The notes under the pieces were generated by a model. The model searched no databases. It was not told where the DNA came from and saw only the letters and a program-made list of their open reading frames with translations. The position numbers and the translations under genes were made by a program. A DNA stretch of 64,000 nucleotides, taken from contig NW_026089434.1 in NCBI RefSeq assembly GCF_933775445.1, positions 62,001-126,000 of the forward strand, written 5' to 3'. This stretch comes from Argentina anserina (lineage: Eukaryota; Streptophyta; Magnoliopsida; Rosales; Rosaceae). Within the stretch, counting starts at the first letter, position 1. The number at the start of each line of letters is the position of its first letter. Of the stretch, positions 53,801 through 64,000 are shown piece after piece.

Positions 53801-56800
53801 AAAAACTCTCATCGAAAGCCGTTCAGAAAGATACTCACACGAGAATTGAAAAGATACTGAAATTGCAATAGTAAACATACTCAAACAATAGAAAGATACT
53901 CAGTTGGAAAGAAACACACGCCCACACTGGAAACACTCTCAAATTCAAGAAAAACTCGCATCAGAAAGGCTTACAGAAAGATACTCAAACGAGAATTGAA
54001 AAGATATTCAAATTGCAATAGTAAACATACTCAAACGATAGAAAGATACTCAGTTTGAAAGAAACACACGCCCACACTGGAAACACTCTCAAATTCAATA
54101 GAAACCCGCATCAGAAAGGCTTACAGAAAGATACTCAAACGAGAATTGAAAAGATACTCAAATTGCAATAGTAAACATACTCAAAGAATAGAAAGATACT
54201 CAGTTTGAAAGAAACACACGCCCACACTGGAAACACTCTCAAATTCAATAGAAACTCGCATCAGAAAGGCTTACAGAAAGATACTCAAACGGGAATTGAA
54301 AAGATACTCAAATTGCAATACTAAACATACTCAAACGATAGAAAGATACTCAGTTTGAAATAAACACACGCCCACACTGGAAACACTCTCAAATTCAATA
54401 GAAATTCGCATCGAAAGCCGTTCAGAAAGATACTCAAACGAGAATTGAAAAGATACTCAAAGTGCAATAGTAAACATACTCAAACGATTGAAAGATACTC
54501 AGTTTAAAAGAAACACAGGCCCACACTGGAAACACTCTCAAATTCAATAGAAACTCGCATCAGAAAGGCTTACAGAAAGATACTCAAACGAGAATTGAAA
54601 AGATATTCAAATTGCAATAGTAAACATACTCAAACGATAGAAAGATACTCAGTTTGAAAGAAACACACGCCCACACTGGAAACACTCTCAAATTCAAGAA
54701 AAACTCGCATCAGAAAGGCTTACAGAAAGATACTCAAACGAGAATTGAAAAGATACTCAAATTGCTATAGTAAACATACTCAAACGATAGAAAGATACAC
54801 AGTTTGAAAGAAACACACGCCCACACTGGCAACACTCTCAAATTCAAGAAAAACTGGCATCAGAAAGGCTTACAGAAAGATACTCAAACGAGAATTGAAA
54901 AGATACTCAAATTGCAATAGTAAACATACTCAAACGATAGAAAGATACTCAGTTTGAAAGAAACACACGCCCACACTGGAAACACTCTCAAATTCAATAG
55001 AAACTCGCATCAGAAAGGCTTACAGAAAGATACTCAAACGAGAATTGAAAAGATACTCAAAGTGCAATAGTAAACATACTCAAACGATAGAAAGATACTC
55101 AGATTGAAAGAAACACACGCCCACACTGGAATTACTCTCAAATTCAATAGAAACCCGCATCAGAAAGGCTTACAGAAAGATACTCAAACGAGAATTGAAA
55201 AGATACTCAAAGTGCAATAGTAAACATACTCAAACGATAGAAAGATACTCAGATTGAAAGAAACACACGCCCACACTGGAATTACTCTCAAATTCAATAG
55301 AAACCCGCATCAGAAAGGCTTACAGAAAGATACTCAAACGAGAATTGAAAAGATACTCAAATTGCAATAGTAAACATACTCAAAGAATAGAAAGATACTC
55401 AGTTTGAAAGAAACACACGCCCACACTGGAAACACTCTCAAATTCAATAGAAACTCGCATCAGAAAGGCTTACAGAAAGATACTCAAACGAGAATTGAAA
55501 AGATACTCAAATTGCAATCGTAAACATACTCAAACGATAGAAAGATACTCAGTTTGAAAGAAACAAACGCCCACACTGGAAACACTCTCAAATTCAATAG
55601 AAACTCGCATCAGAAAGGCTTACAGAAAGATACTCAAACGGGAATTCTAAAGATACTCAAATTGCAATACTAAACATACTCAAACGATAGAAAGATACTC
55701 AGTTTGAAATAAACACACGCCCACACTGGTAACACTCTCAAATTCAAGAAAAACTCGCATCAGAAAGGCTTACAGAAAGGTACTCAAACGGGAATTGAAA
55801 AGATACTCAAATTGCAATAGTAAACATACTCAAACGATAGAAAGATACACAGTTTGAAAGAAACACACGCCCACACTGGAAACACTCTCAAATTCAAGAA
55901 AAACTCGCATCAGAAAGGCTTACAGAAAGATACTCAAACGAGAATTGAAAAGATATTCAAATTGCAATAGTAAACATACTCAAACGATAGAAAGATACTC
56001 AGTTTGAAAGAAACACACGCCCACACTGGAAACACTCTCAAATTCAATAGAAACCCGCATCAGAAAGGCTTACAGAAAGATACTCAAACGAGAATTGAAA
56101 AGATACTCAAATTGCAATAGTAAACATACTCAAAGAATAGAAAGATACTCAGTTTGAAAGAAACACACGCCCACACTGGAAACACTCTCAAATTCAATAG
56201 AAACTCGCATCAGAAAGGCTTACAGAAAGATACTCAAACGAGAATTGAAAAGATACTCAAAGTGCAATAGTAAACATACTCAAACGATAGAAAGATACTC
56301 AGATTGAAAGAAACACACGCCCACACTGGAATTACTCTCAAATTCAATAGAAACCCGCATCAGAAAGGCTTACAGAAAGATACTCAAACGAGAATTGAAA
56401 AGATACTCAAATTGCAATAGTAAACATACTCAAAGAATAGAAAGATACTCAGTTTGAAAGAAACACACGCCCACACTGGAAACACTCTCAAATTCAATAG
56501 AAACTCGCATTAGAAAGGCTTACAGAAAGATACTCAAACGAGAATTGAAAAGATACTCAAATTGCAATACTAAACATACTCAAACGATAGAAAGATACTC
56601 AGTTTGAAAGAAACACACGCCCACACTGGAAACACTCTCAAATTCAATAGAAACTCGCATCAGAAAGGCTTACAGAAAGATACTCAAACGAGAATTGAAA
56701 AGATATTCAAATTGCAATAGTAAACATACTCAAACGATAGAAAGATACTCAGTTTGAAAGAAACACAGGCCCACACTGGAAACACTCTCAAATTCAAAAG

Positions 56801-56913
56801 AAACTCGCATCAGAAAGGCTTACAGAAAGATACTCAAACGAGAATTGAAAAGATACTCAAATTGCAATAGCAAACATACTCAAACGATAGAAAGATACTC
56901 AGTTTGAAAGAAA
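50873..56913 (+). repeat. 6-kb duplicated block, copy 2 of 2
   Basis: This is the partner of 44276-50315, with the order of all monomer types kept. About 560 bp (50316-50872) separates the copies. The copies are therefore either two units of a roughly 44-monomer higher-order repeat, with the last four monomers replaced, or one insertional duplication. Given the nested 7-mers inside, a long-range unequal exchange is the simpler reading (inference). Confidence 0.9.
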
Positions 56914-57049
56914 TACAGGCCCACACTGGAAACACTCTCAAATTCAATAGAAACTCGCATCAGAAAGGCTTACAGAAATATACTCAAACGAGAATTGAAA
57001 AGATACTCAAAATGCTATAGTAAACATACTCAAAGGATAGAAAGATACT

Positions 57050-60000
57050 CAGTTTGAAAAAAACACACGCCCACACTGGAAACACTCTCAAATTCAAGAA
57101 AAACTCGCATCGAAAGCCGTTCAGAAAGATACTCAAACGAGAATTGAAAAGATACTCAAAATGCTATAGTAAACATACTCAAACGATAGAAAGATACTCA
57201 GTTTGAAAGAAACACACGCCCACACTGGAAACACTCTCAAGTTCAAGAAAAACTCGCATCAGAAAGGCTTACAGAAAGATACTCAAACGAGAATTGAAAA
57301 GATACTCAAATTGCAATAGTAAACATACTCAAACGATAGAAAGATACTCAGTTTGAAAGAAACACACGCCCACACTGGAAACACTCTCAAATTCAATAGA
57401 AACTCGCATCAGAAAGGCTTCCAGAAAGATAATCAACCTGGAATTGAAAAGATACTCAAATTGCAATAGTAAACATACTCAAACGATAGAAAGATACTCA
57501 GTTTAAAAGAAACACACGCCCACACTGGAAACACTCTCAAGTTCAAGAAAAACTCGCATCAGAAAGGCTTACAGAAAGATACTCAAACGAGAATTGAAAA
57601 GATACTCAAATTGCAATAGAAAACATACTCAAACGATAGAAAGATACTCAGTTTGAAAGAAACACACGCCCACACTGGAAACACTCTCAAATTCAAAAGA
57701 AACTCGGATCAGAAATGCTTACAGAAAGATACTCAAACGAGAATTGAAAAGATACTCAAAGTGCAATAGTAAACATACTCAAACGATAGAAAGATACTCA
57801 GATTGAAAGAAACACACGCCCACACTGGAAACACTCTCAAATTCAAGAAAAACTCGCATCGAAAGCCGTTCAGAAAGATACTCAAACGAGAATTGAAAAG
57901 ATACTCAAATTGCAATAGTAAACATACTCAAACGGTAGAAAGATACTCAGTTTTAAAGAAACACACGCCCACACTGGAAACACTCTCAAATTCAATAGAA
58001 ACTCGCATCAGAAAGGCTTCCAGAAAGATACTCAAACTTAAATTGAAAACATACTCAAATTGCAATAGTAAACATACTCAAACGATAGAAAGATACTCAG
58101 TTTGAAAGAAACACACGCCCACACTGGAAACACTCTCAAGTTCAAGAAAAACTCGCATCAGAAAGGCTTACAGAAAGATACTCAAACGAGAATTGAAAAG
58201 ATACTCAAATTGCAATAGTAAACATACTCAAACGATAGAAAGATACACAGTTTGAAAGAAACACACGCCCACACTGGAAACACTCTCAAATTCAAGAAAA
58301 ACTCGCATCAGAAAGGCTTACAGAAAGATACTCAAACGAGAATTGAAAAGATACTCAAATTGCAATAGTAAACATACTCAAACGGTAGAAAGATACTCAG
58401 TTTCAAAGAAACACACGCCCACACTGGAAACACTCTCAAATTCAATAGAAACTCGCATCAGAAAGGCTTACAGAAAGATACTCAAACGAGAATTGAAAAG
58501 ATACTCAAATTGCAATAGTAAACATACTCAAACGGTAGAAAGATACTCAGTTTGAAAGAAACACACGCCCACACTGGAAACACTCTCAAATTCAATAGAA
58601 ACTCGCATCAGAAAGGCTTCCAGAAAGATACTCAAACTGGAATTGAAAAGATACTCAAATTGCAATAGTAAACATACTCAAACGATAGAAAGATACTCAG
58701 TTTGAAAGAAACACACGCCCACACTGGAAACACTCTCAAGTTCAAGAAAAACTCGCATCAGAAAGGCTTACAGAAAGATACTCAAACGAGAATTGAAAAG
58801 ATACTCAAATTGCAATAGTAAACATACTCAAACGATAGAAAGATACTCAGTTTGAAAAAAACACACGCCCACACTGGAAACACTCTCAAATTCAATAGAA
58901 ATTCGCATCGAAAGCCGTTCAGAAAGATACTCAAACGAGAATTGAAAAGATACTCAAAGTGCAATAGTAAACATACTCAAACGGTAGAAAGATACTCAGT
59001 TTTAAAGAAACACACGCCCACACTGGAAACACTCTCAAATTCAATAGAAACTCGCATCAGAAAGGCTTACAGAAAGATACTCAAACGAGAATTGATAAGA
59101 TACTCAAAATGCTATAGTAAACATACTCAAAGGATAGAAAGATACTCAGTTTGAAAAAAACACACGCCCACACTGGAAACACTCTCAAATTTAAGAAAAA
59201 CTCGCATCGAAAGCCGTTCAGAAAGATACTCAAACGAGAATTGAAAAGATACTCAAATTGCAATAGTAAACATACTCAAACGGTAGAAAGATACTCAGTT
59301 TCAAAGAAACACACGCCCACACTGGAAACACTCTCAAATTCAATAGAAACTCGCATCAGAAAGGCTTACAGAAAGATACTCAAACGGGAATTGAAAAGAT
59401 ACTCAAATTGCAATACTAAACATACTCAAACGATAGAAAGATACTCAGTTTGAAATAAACACACGCCCACACTGGAAACACTCTCAAATTCAATAGAAAT
59501 TCGCATCGAAAGCCGTTCAGAAAGATACTCAAACGAGAATTGAAAAGATACTCAAAGTGCAATAGTAAACATACTCAAACGATTGAAAGATACTCAGTTT
59601 AAAAGAAACACAGGCCCACACTGGAAACACTCTCAAATTCAAGAAAAACTCGCATCAGAAAGGCTTACAGAAAGATACTCAAACGAGAATTGAAAAGATA
59701 CTCAAATTGCAATCGTAAACATACTCAAACGATAGAAAGATACTCAGTTTGAAAGAAACACACGCCCACACTGGAAACACTCTCAAGTTCAAGAAAAACT
59801 CGCATCAGAAAGGCTTACAGAAAGATACTCAAACGAGAATTGAAAAGATACTCAAATTGCAATAGTAATCATACTCAAACGATAGCAAGATACTCAGTTT
59901 TAAAGAAACACACGCCCACACTGGAAACACTCTCAAATTCAATAGAAACTCGCATCAGAAAGGCTTACAGAAAGATACTCAAACGAGAATTGAAAAGATA

Positions 60001-63000
60001 CTCAAATTTCAATACTAAACATACTCAAACGATAGAAAGATACTCAGTTTGAAAGAAACACACGCCCACACTGGAAACACTCTCAAATTCAATAGAAATT
60101 CGCATCGAAAGCCGTTCAGAAAGATACTCAAACGAGAATTGAAAAGATACTCAAAGTGCAATAGTAAACATACTCAAACGATTGAAAGATACTCAGTTTA
60201 AAAGAAACACAGGCCCACACTGGAAACACTCTCAAATTCAAGAAAAACTCGCATCAGAAAGGCTTACAGAAATATACTCAAACGAGAATTGAAAAGATAC
60301 TCAAATTGCAATCGTAAACATACTCAAACGATAAAAAGATACTCAGTTTGAAAGAAACACACGCCCACACTGGAAACACTCTCAAATTCAAAAGAAACTC
60401 GCATCAGAAAGGCTTACAGAAAGATACTCAAACGAGAATTGAAAAGATACTCAAATTGCAATACTAAACATACTCAAACGATAGAAAGATACTCAGTTTG
60501 AAAGAAACACACTCCCACACTGGAAACACTCTCAAATTCAAGAAAAACTCGCATCGAAAGCCGTTCAGAAAGATACTCAAACGAGAATTCAAAAGATACT
60601 GAAATTGCAATAGTAAACATACTCAAACGATAGAAAGATACTCAGTTTGAAAGAAACACACGCCCACACTGGAAACACTCTCAAATTCAATAGAAACTTG
60701 CATCACAAAGGCTTACAGAAAGATACTCAAACGAGAATTGAAAAGATATTCAAATTGCAATAGTAAACATACTCAAACGATAGCAAGATACTCAGTTTTA
60801 AAGAAACACACGCCCACACTGGAAACACTCTCAAATTCAATAGAAACTCGCATCAGAAAGGCTTACAGAAAGATACTCAAACGAGAATTGAAAAGATATT
60901 CAAATTGCAATAGTAAACATACTCAAACGATAGAAAGATACTCAGTTTGAAAGAAACACACGCCCACACTGGAAACACTCTCAAATTCAATAGAAACTCG
61001 CATCAGAAAGGCTTACAGAAAGATACTCAAACGAGAATTGAAAAGATACTCAAAATGCTATAGTAAACATACTCAAAGGATAGAAAGATACTCAGTTTGA
61101 AAAAAACACACGCCCACACTGGAAACACTCTCAAATTCAAGAAAAACTCGCATCGAAAGCCGTTCAGAAAGATACTCAAACGAGAATTGAAAAGATACTC
61201 AAATTGCAATAGTAAACATACTCAAACAATAGAAAGATACTCAGTTTCAAAGAAACACACGCCCACACTGGAAACACTCTCAAATTCAATAGAAACTCGC
61301 ATCAGAAAGGCTTCCAGAAAGATACTCAATCTGGAATTGAAAAGATACTCAAATTGCAATACTAAACATACTCAAACGATAGAAAGATACTCAGTTTGAA
61401 AGAAACACACGCCCACACTGGAAACACTCTCAAATTCAATAGAAACTCGCATCAGAAAGGCTTACAGAAAGATACTCAAACGAGAATTGAAAAGATACTC
61501 AAAATGCTATAGTAAACATACTCAAAGGATAGAAAGATACTCAGTTTGAAAAAAACACACGCCCACACTGGAAACACTCTCAAATTCAAGAAAAACTCGC
61601 ATCGAAAGCCGTTCAGAAAGATACTCAAACGAGAATTGAAAAGATACTCAAATTGCAATAGTAAACATACTCAAAGAATAGAAAGATACTCAGTTTGAAA
61701 GAAACACACGCCCACACTGGAAACACTCTCAAATTCAATAGAAACTCGCATCAGAAAGGCTTACAGAAAGATACTCAAACGAGAATTGAAAAGATACTCA
61801 AAGTGCAATAGTAAACATACTCAAACGATAGAAAGATACTCAGATTGAAAGAAACACACGCCCACACTGGAAACACTCTCAAATTCAATAGAAACTCGCA
61901 TCAGAAAGGCTTACAGAAAGATACTCAAACGAGAATTGAAAAGATACTCAAAGTGCAATAGTAAACATACTCAAACGATTGAAAGATACTCAGTTTAAAA
62001 GAAACACAGGCCCACACTGGAAACACTCTCAAATTCAATAGAAACTCGCATCAGAAAGGCTTACAGAAAGATACTCAAACGAGAATTGAAAAGATACTCA
62101 AAATGCTATAGTAAACATACTCAAAGGATAGAAAGATACTCAGTTTGAAAAAAACACACGCCCACACTGGAAACACTCTCAAATTCAAGAAAAACTCGCA
62201 TCGAAAGCCGTTCAGAAAGATACTCAAACGAGAATTGAAAAGATACTCAAATTGCAATAGTAAACATACTTAAACGGTAGAAAGATACTCAGTTTCAAAG
62301 AAACACACGCCCACACTGGAAACACTCTCAAATTCAATAGAAACTCGCATCAGAAAGGCTTCCAGAAAGATACTCAAACGAGAATTGAAAAGATACTCAA
62401 ATTGCAATAGTAAACATACTCAAAGAATAGAAAGATACTCAGTTTGAAAGAAACACACGCCCACACTGGAAACACTCTCAAATTCAATAGAAACTCGCAT
62501 CAGAAAGGCTTACAGAAAGATACTCAAACGAGAATTGAAAAGATACTCAAATTGCAATAGTAAACATACTCAAACGATAGAAAGATACTCAGTTTGAAAG
62601 AAACACACGCCCACACTGGAAACACTCTCAAATTCAATAGAAACTCGCATCAGAAAGGCTTACAGAAAGATACTCAAACGAGAATTGAAAAGATATTCAA
62701 ATTGCAATAGTAAACATACTCAAACGATAGAAAGATACTCAGTTTGAAAGAAACACACGCCCACACTGGAAACACTCTCAAATTCAATAGAAACTCGCAT
62801 CAGAAAGGCTTACAGAAAGATACTCAAACGGGAATTCTAAAGATACTCAAATTGCAATACTAAACATACTCAAACGATAGAAAGATACTCAGTTTGAAAT
62901 AAACACACGCCCACACTGGTAACACTCTCAAATTCAAGAAAAACTCGCATCAGAAAGGCTTACAGAAAGATACTCAAACGGGAATTGAAAAGATACTCAA

Positions 63001-64000
63001 ATTGCAATAGTAAACATACTCAAACGATAGAAAGATACACAGTTTGAAAGAAACACACGCCCACACTGGAAACACTCTCAAATTCAAGAAAAACTCGCAT
63101 CAGAAAGGCTTACAGAAAGATACTCAAACGAGAATTGAAAAGATACTCAAATTGCAATGGTAATCATACTCAAACGATAGCAAGATACTCAGTTTTAAAG
63201 AAACACACGCCCACACTGGAAACACTCTCAAATTCAATAGAAACTCGCATCAGAAAGGCTTACAGAAAGATACTCAAACGGGAATTGAAAAGATACTCAA
63301 ATTGCAATACTAAACATACTCAAACGATAGAAAGATACTCAGTTTGAAATAAACACACGCCCACACTGGAAACACTCTCAAATTCAATAGAAATTCGCAT
63401 CGAAAGCCGTTCAGAAAGATACTCAAACGAGAATTGAAAAGATACTCAAATTGCAATAGTAAACATACTCAAACGATAGAAAGATACACAGTTTGAAAGA
63501 AACACACGCCCACACTGGAAACACTCTCAAATTCAAGAAAAACTCGCATCAGAAAGGCTTACAGAAAGATACTCAAACGAGAATTGAAAAGATACTCAAA
63601 TTGCAATAGTAAACATACTCAAATGGTAGAAAGATACTCAGTTTCAAAGAAACACACGCCCACACTGGAAACACTCTCAAATTCAATAGAAACTCGCATC
63701 AGAAAGGCTTACAGAAAGATACTCAAACGAGAATTGAAAAGATACTCAAAATGCTATAGTAAACATACTCAAAGGATAGAAAGATACTCAGTTTGAAAAA
63801 AACACACGCCCACACTGGAAACACTCTCAAATTCAAGAAAAACTCGCATCGAAAGCCGTTCAGAAAGATACTCAAACGAGAATTGAAAAGATACTCAAAT
63901 TGCAATAGTAAACATACTCAAACGGTAGAAAGATACTCAGTTTGAAAGAAACACACGCCCACACTGGAAACACTCTCAAATTCAATAGAAACTCGCATCA
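57050..64000 (+). repeat. Right-end mosaic domain resembling the left-end HOR
   Basis: 149-bp monomers return (11 of 41 from 57844 to the end). Types of the left 9-mer HOR reappear: CGGGAATTG/CAATACTA/GAAATAAAC (about 59387, 63270), the 149-bp CGATTG/CAGTTTA form, CACAGG with AATCGTA, and the GATAGCAAG/TTTTAAAG monomer (about 59881, 60780, 63177). They are in a different order from 1-5387, and none of the 1347-bp units is complete. The array runs past the window edge in mid-monomer. Confidence 0.85.
63795..63943 (+). repeat. Reference 149-bp monomer variant (GAAAGCCG type)
   Basis: In this variant the block CATCAGAAAGGCTTACAG is replaced by CATCGAAAGCCGTTCAG, which is one base shorter. The rest of the monomer aligns without gaps. 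The variant comes in two main forms. One starts with AAGAAAAACTCG and ends with CGGTAG followed by CAGTTTC, CAGTTTT or, as here, CAGTTTG. The other starts with AATAGAAATTCG and ends with AAGTGCAATAG, CGATTG and CAGTTTA. Phase counting gives 67 such monomers: 27 in 1-16474, 2 in 16474-22473, 21 in 22473-41951, 6 in 41951-57844 and 11 in 57844-63983. The same multi-base replacement in all of them points to one origin followed by spread through the array, rather than repeated independent deletions. Confidence 0.92.

Larger units (their letters stand above)
42020..57050 (+). repeat. Domain of 150-bp monomers, strongly depleted of the 149-bp type
   Basis: Between 41951 and 57844 (106 monomers) only six 149-bp monomers occur (near 41965, 47217, 47815, 53812, 54412 and 57112), plus one single-base deletion near 47509. 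From about 42020 to 47200 the step is exactly 150 bp throughout. Frequent types are TTCAAATTGC, CCCGC with AGAATAG, AAGTGC with CAGATTG, CTGGAATTAC, and AATGCTATAG without GGATAG. The domain holds the two 6-kb duplicate blocks listed separately. Confidence 0.9.
1..64000 (+). repeat. Satellite DNA array, 150/149-bp monomer, about 427 copies, fills the window
   Basis: Every part of the window is a copy of one monomer in the same orientation. Recognisable blocks in monomer order are GAAAGAAACACACGCCCACA, CTGGAAACACTCTCAAATTC, a CGCATC block, AAAGATACTCAAACGAGAAT and GATAGAAAGATACTCAGTTT. The first and last equivalent bases lie 63982 bp apart, which is 427 monomers of 150 bp minus 68 bp. Differences between copies are mostly point substitutions at recurring diagnostic positions, so a limited set of monomer types is shuffled along the array. 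I found no interruption by unique DNA, transposons or genes, so all stretches over 300 bases hold satellite only. Such an array is typical of eukaryotic centromeric or pericentromeric heterochromatin; that location is inferred, and the species cannot be told from the sequence. No function is claimed for the array. Confidence 0.98.

Noticed and set aside
42020..57050. Inverted repeat or hairpin structure at domain edges
   Set aside because: All monomers have the same orientation. I saw no inversion and no palindrome longer than a few bases such as GAATTC.
1..64000. CRISPR array
   Set aside because: Spacing is regular, but there are no unique spacers between conserved repeats. The whole 150-bp unit is conserved, and no cas genes or leader are present.
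1..64000. One giant gene for a protein with 50-residue repeats
   Set aside because: All three + frames of the canonical monomer contain a stop (TAG at two places, TGA at the junction), and 67 one-base-shorter monomers break any frame.
1..64000. Telomeric repeats, simple microsatellite tracts or rDNA spacer
   Set aside because: No TTAGGG-like or TTTAGGG-like runs, no long mono- or dinucleotide tract, and no rRNA sequence were seen.
1..64000. Transposable element insertions or target-site duplications
   Set aside because: Phase counting accounts for every base as 150- or 149-bp monomers plus five single-base indels, so there is no room for an insertion.

Overview
The window is one uninterrupted block of tandem satellite DNA. 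From base 1 to base 64000 the same monomer repeats head to tail in one orientation. The usual length is 150 bp, with a 149-bp variant. I see no gene, RNA gene, transposon, simple-repeat tract or unique sequence on either strand. Phase counting from the first to the last equivalent base (1 to 63983) gives 427 monomers. The net shortfall of 68 bp is explained by 67 monomers of the 149-bp form plus five rare single-base indels (net -1). The array is AT-rich (a canonical monomer is 35% G+C) and strongly A-biased on the + strand (69 A against 28 T per 150 bp).

This pattern indicates eukaryotic heterochromatin, most likely a centromeric or pericentromeric (possibly subtelomeric) array resolved by long reads. 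Nothing in the sequence identifies the species, and I do not recognise the monomer as a named satellite family.

The array is organised above the monomer level. (1) 1-5387 is a regular higher-order repeat (HOR) of nine monomer types, 1347 bp per unit, with a 10-mer and an 8-mer length variant at its edges. (2) 5388-16830 is a mosaic of the same monomer types with local 2- and 3-monomer duplications. (3) 16831-22583 holds almost only 150-bp monomers in 4-mer and 7-mer (1050 bp) units. (4) 22434-31500 alternates the 7-mer unit with a recurring four-monomer cassette containing one 149-bp monomer. (5) 31500-42020 is again a mosaic, with blocks copied from the types seen at 9-17 kb. (6) 42020-57050 is nearly all 150-bp monomers and contains two copies, 6597 bp apart, of a roughly 6-kb block. 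(7) 57050-64000 returns to the 149-bp-rich types of the left end. The 149-bp monomers form about 25% of monomers at the two ends, about 16% in the middle and about 5-6% in the two depleted zones.

There is no gene network. The interest lies in the array's structure: nested HORs, chimeric monomers marking unequal exchange, patchwork sequence exchange, phased A-tracts, and a monomer that looks built from a degenerate unit of about 23 bp. Frames that stay open for 60-110 codons are by-products of a 150-bp (3 x 50) period and are not called as genes.
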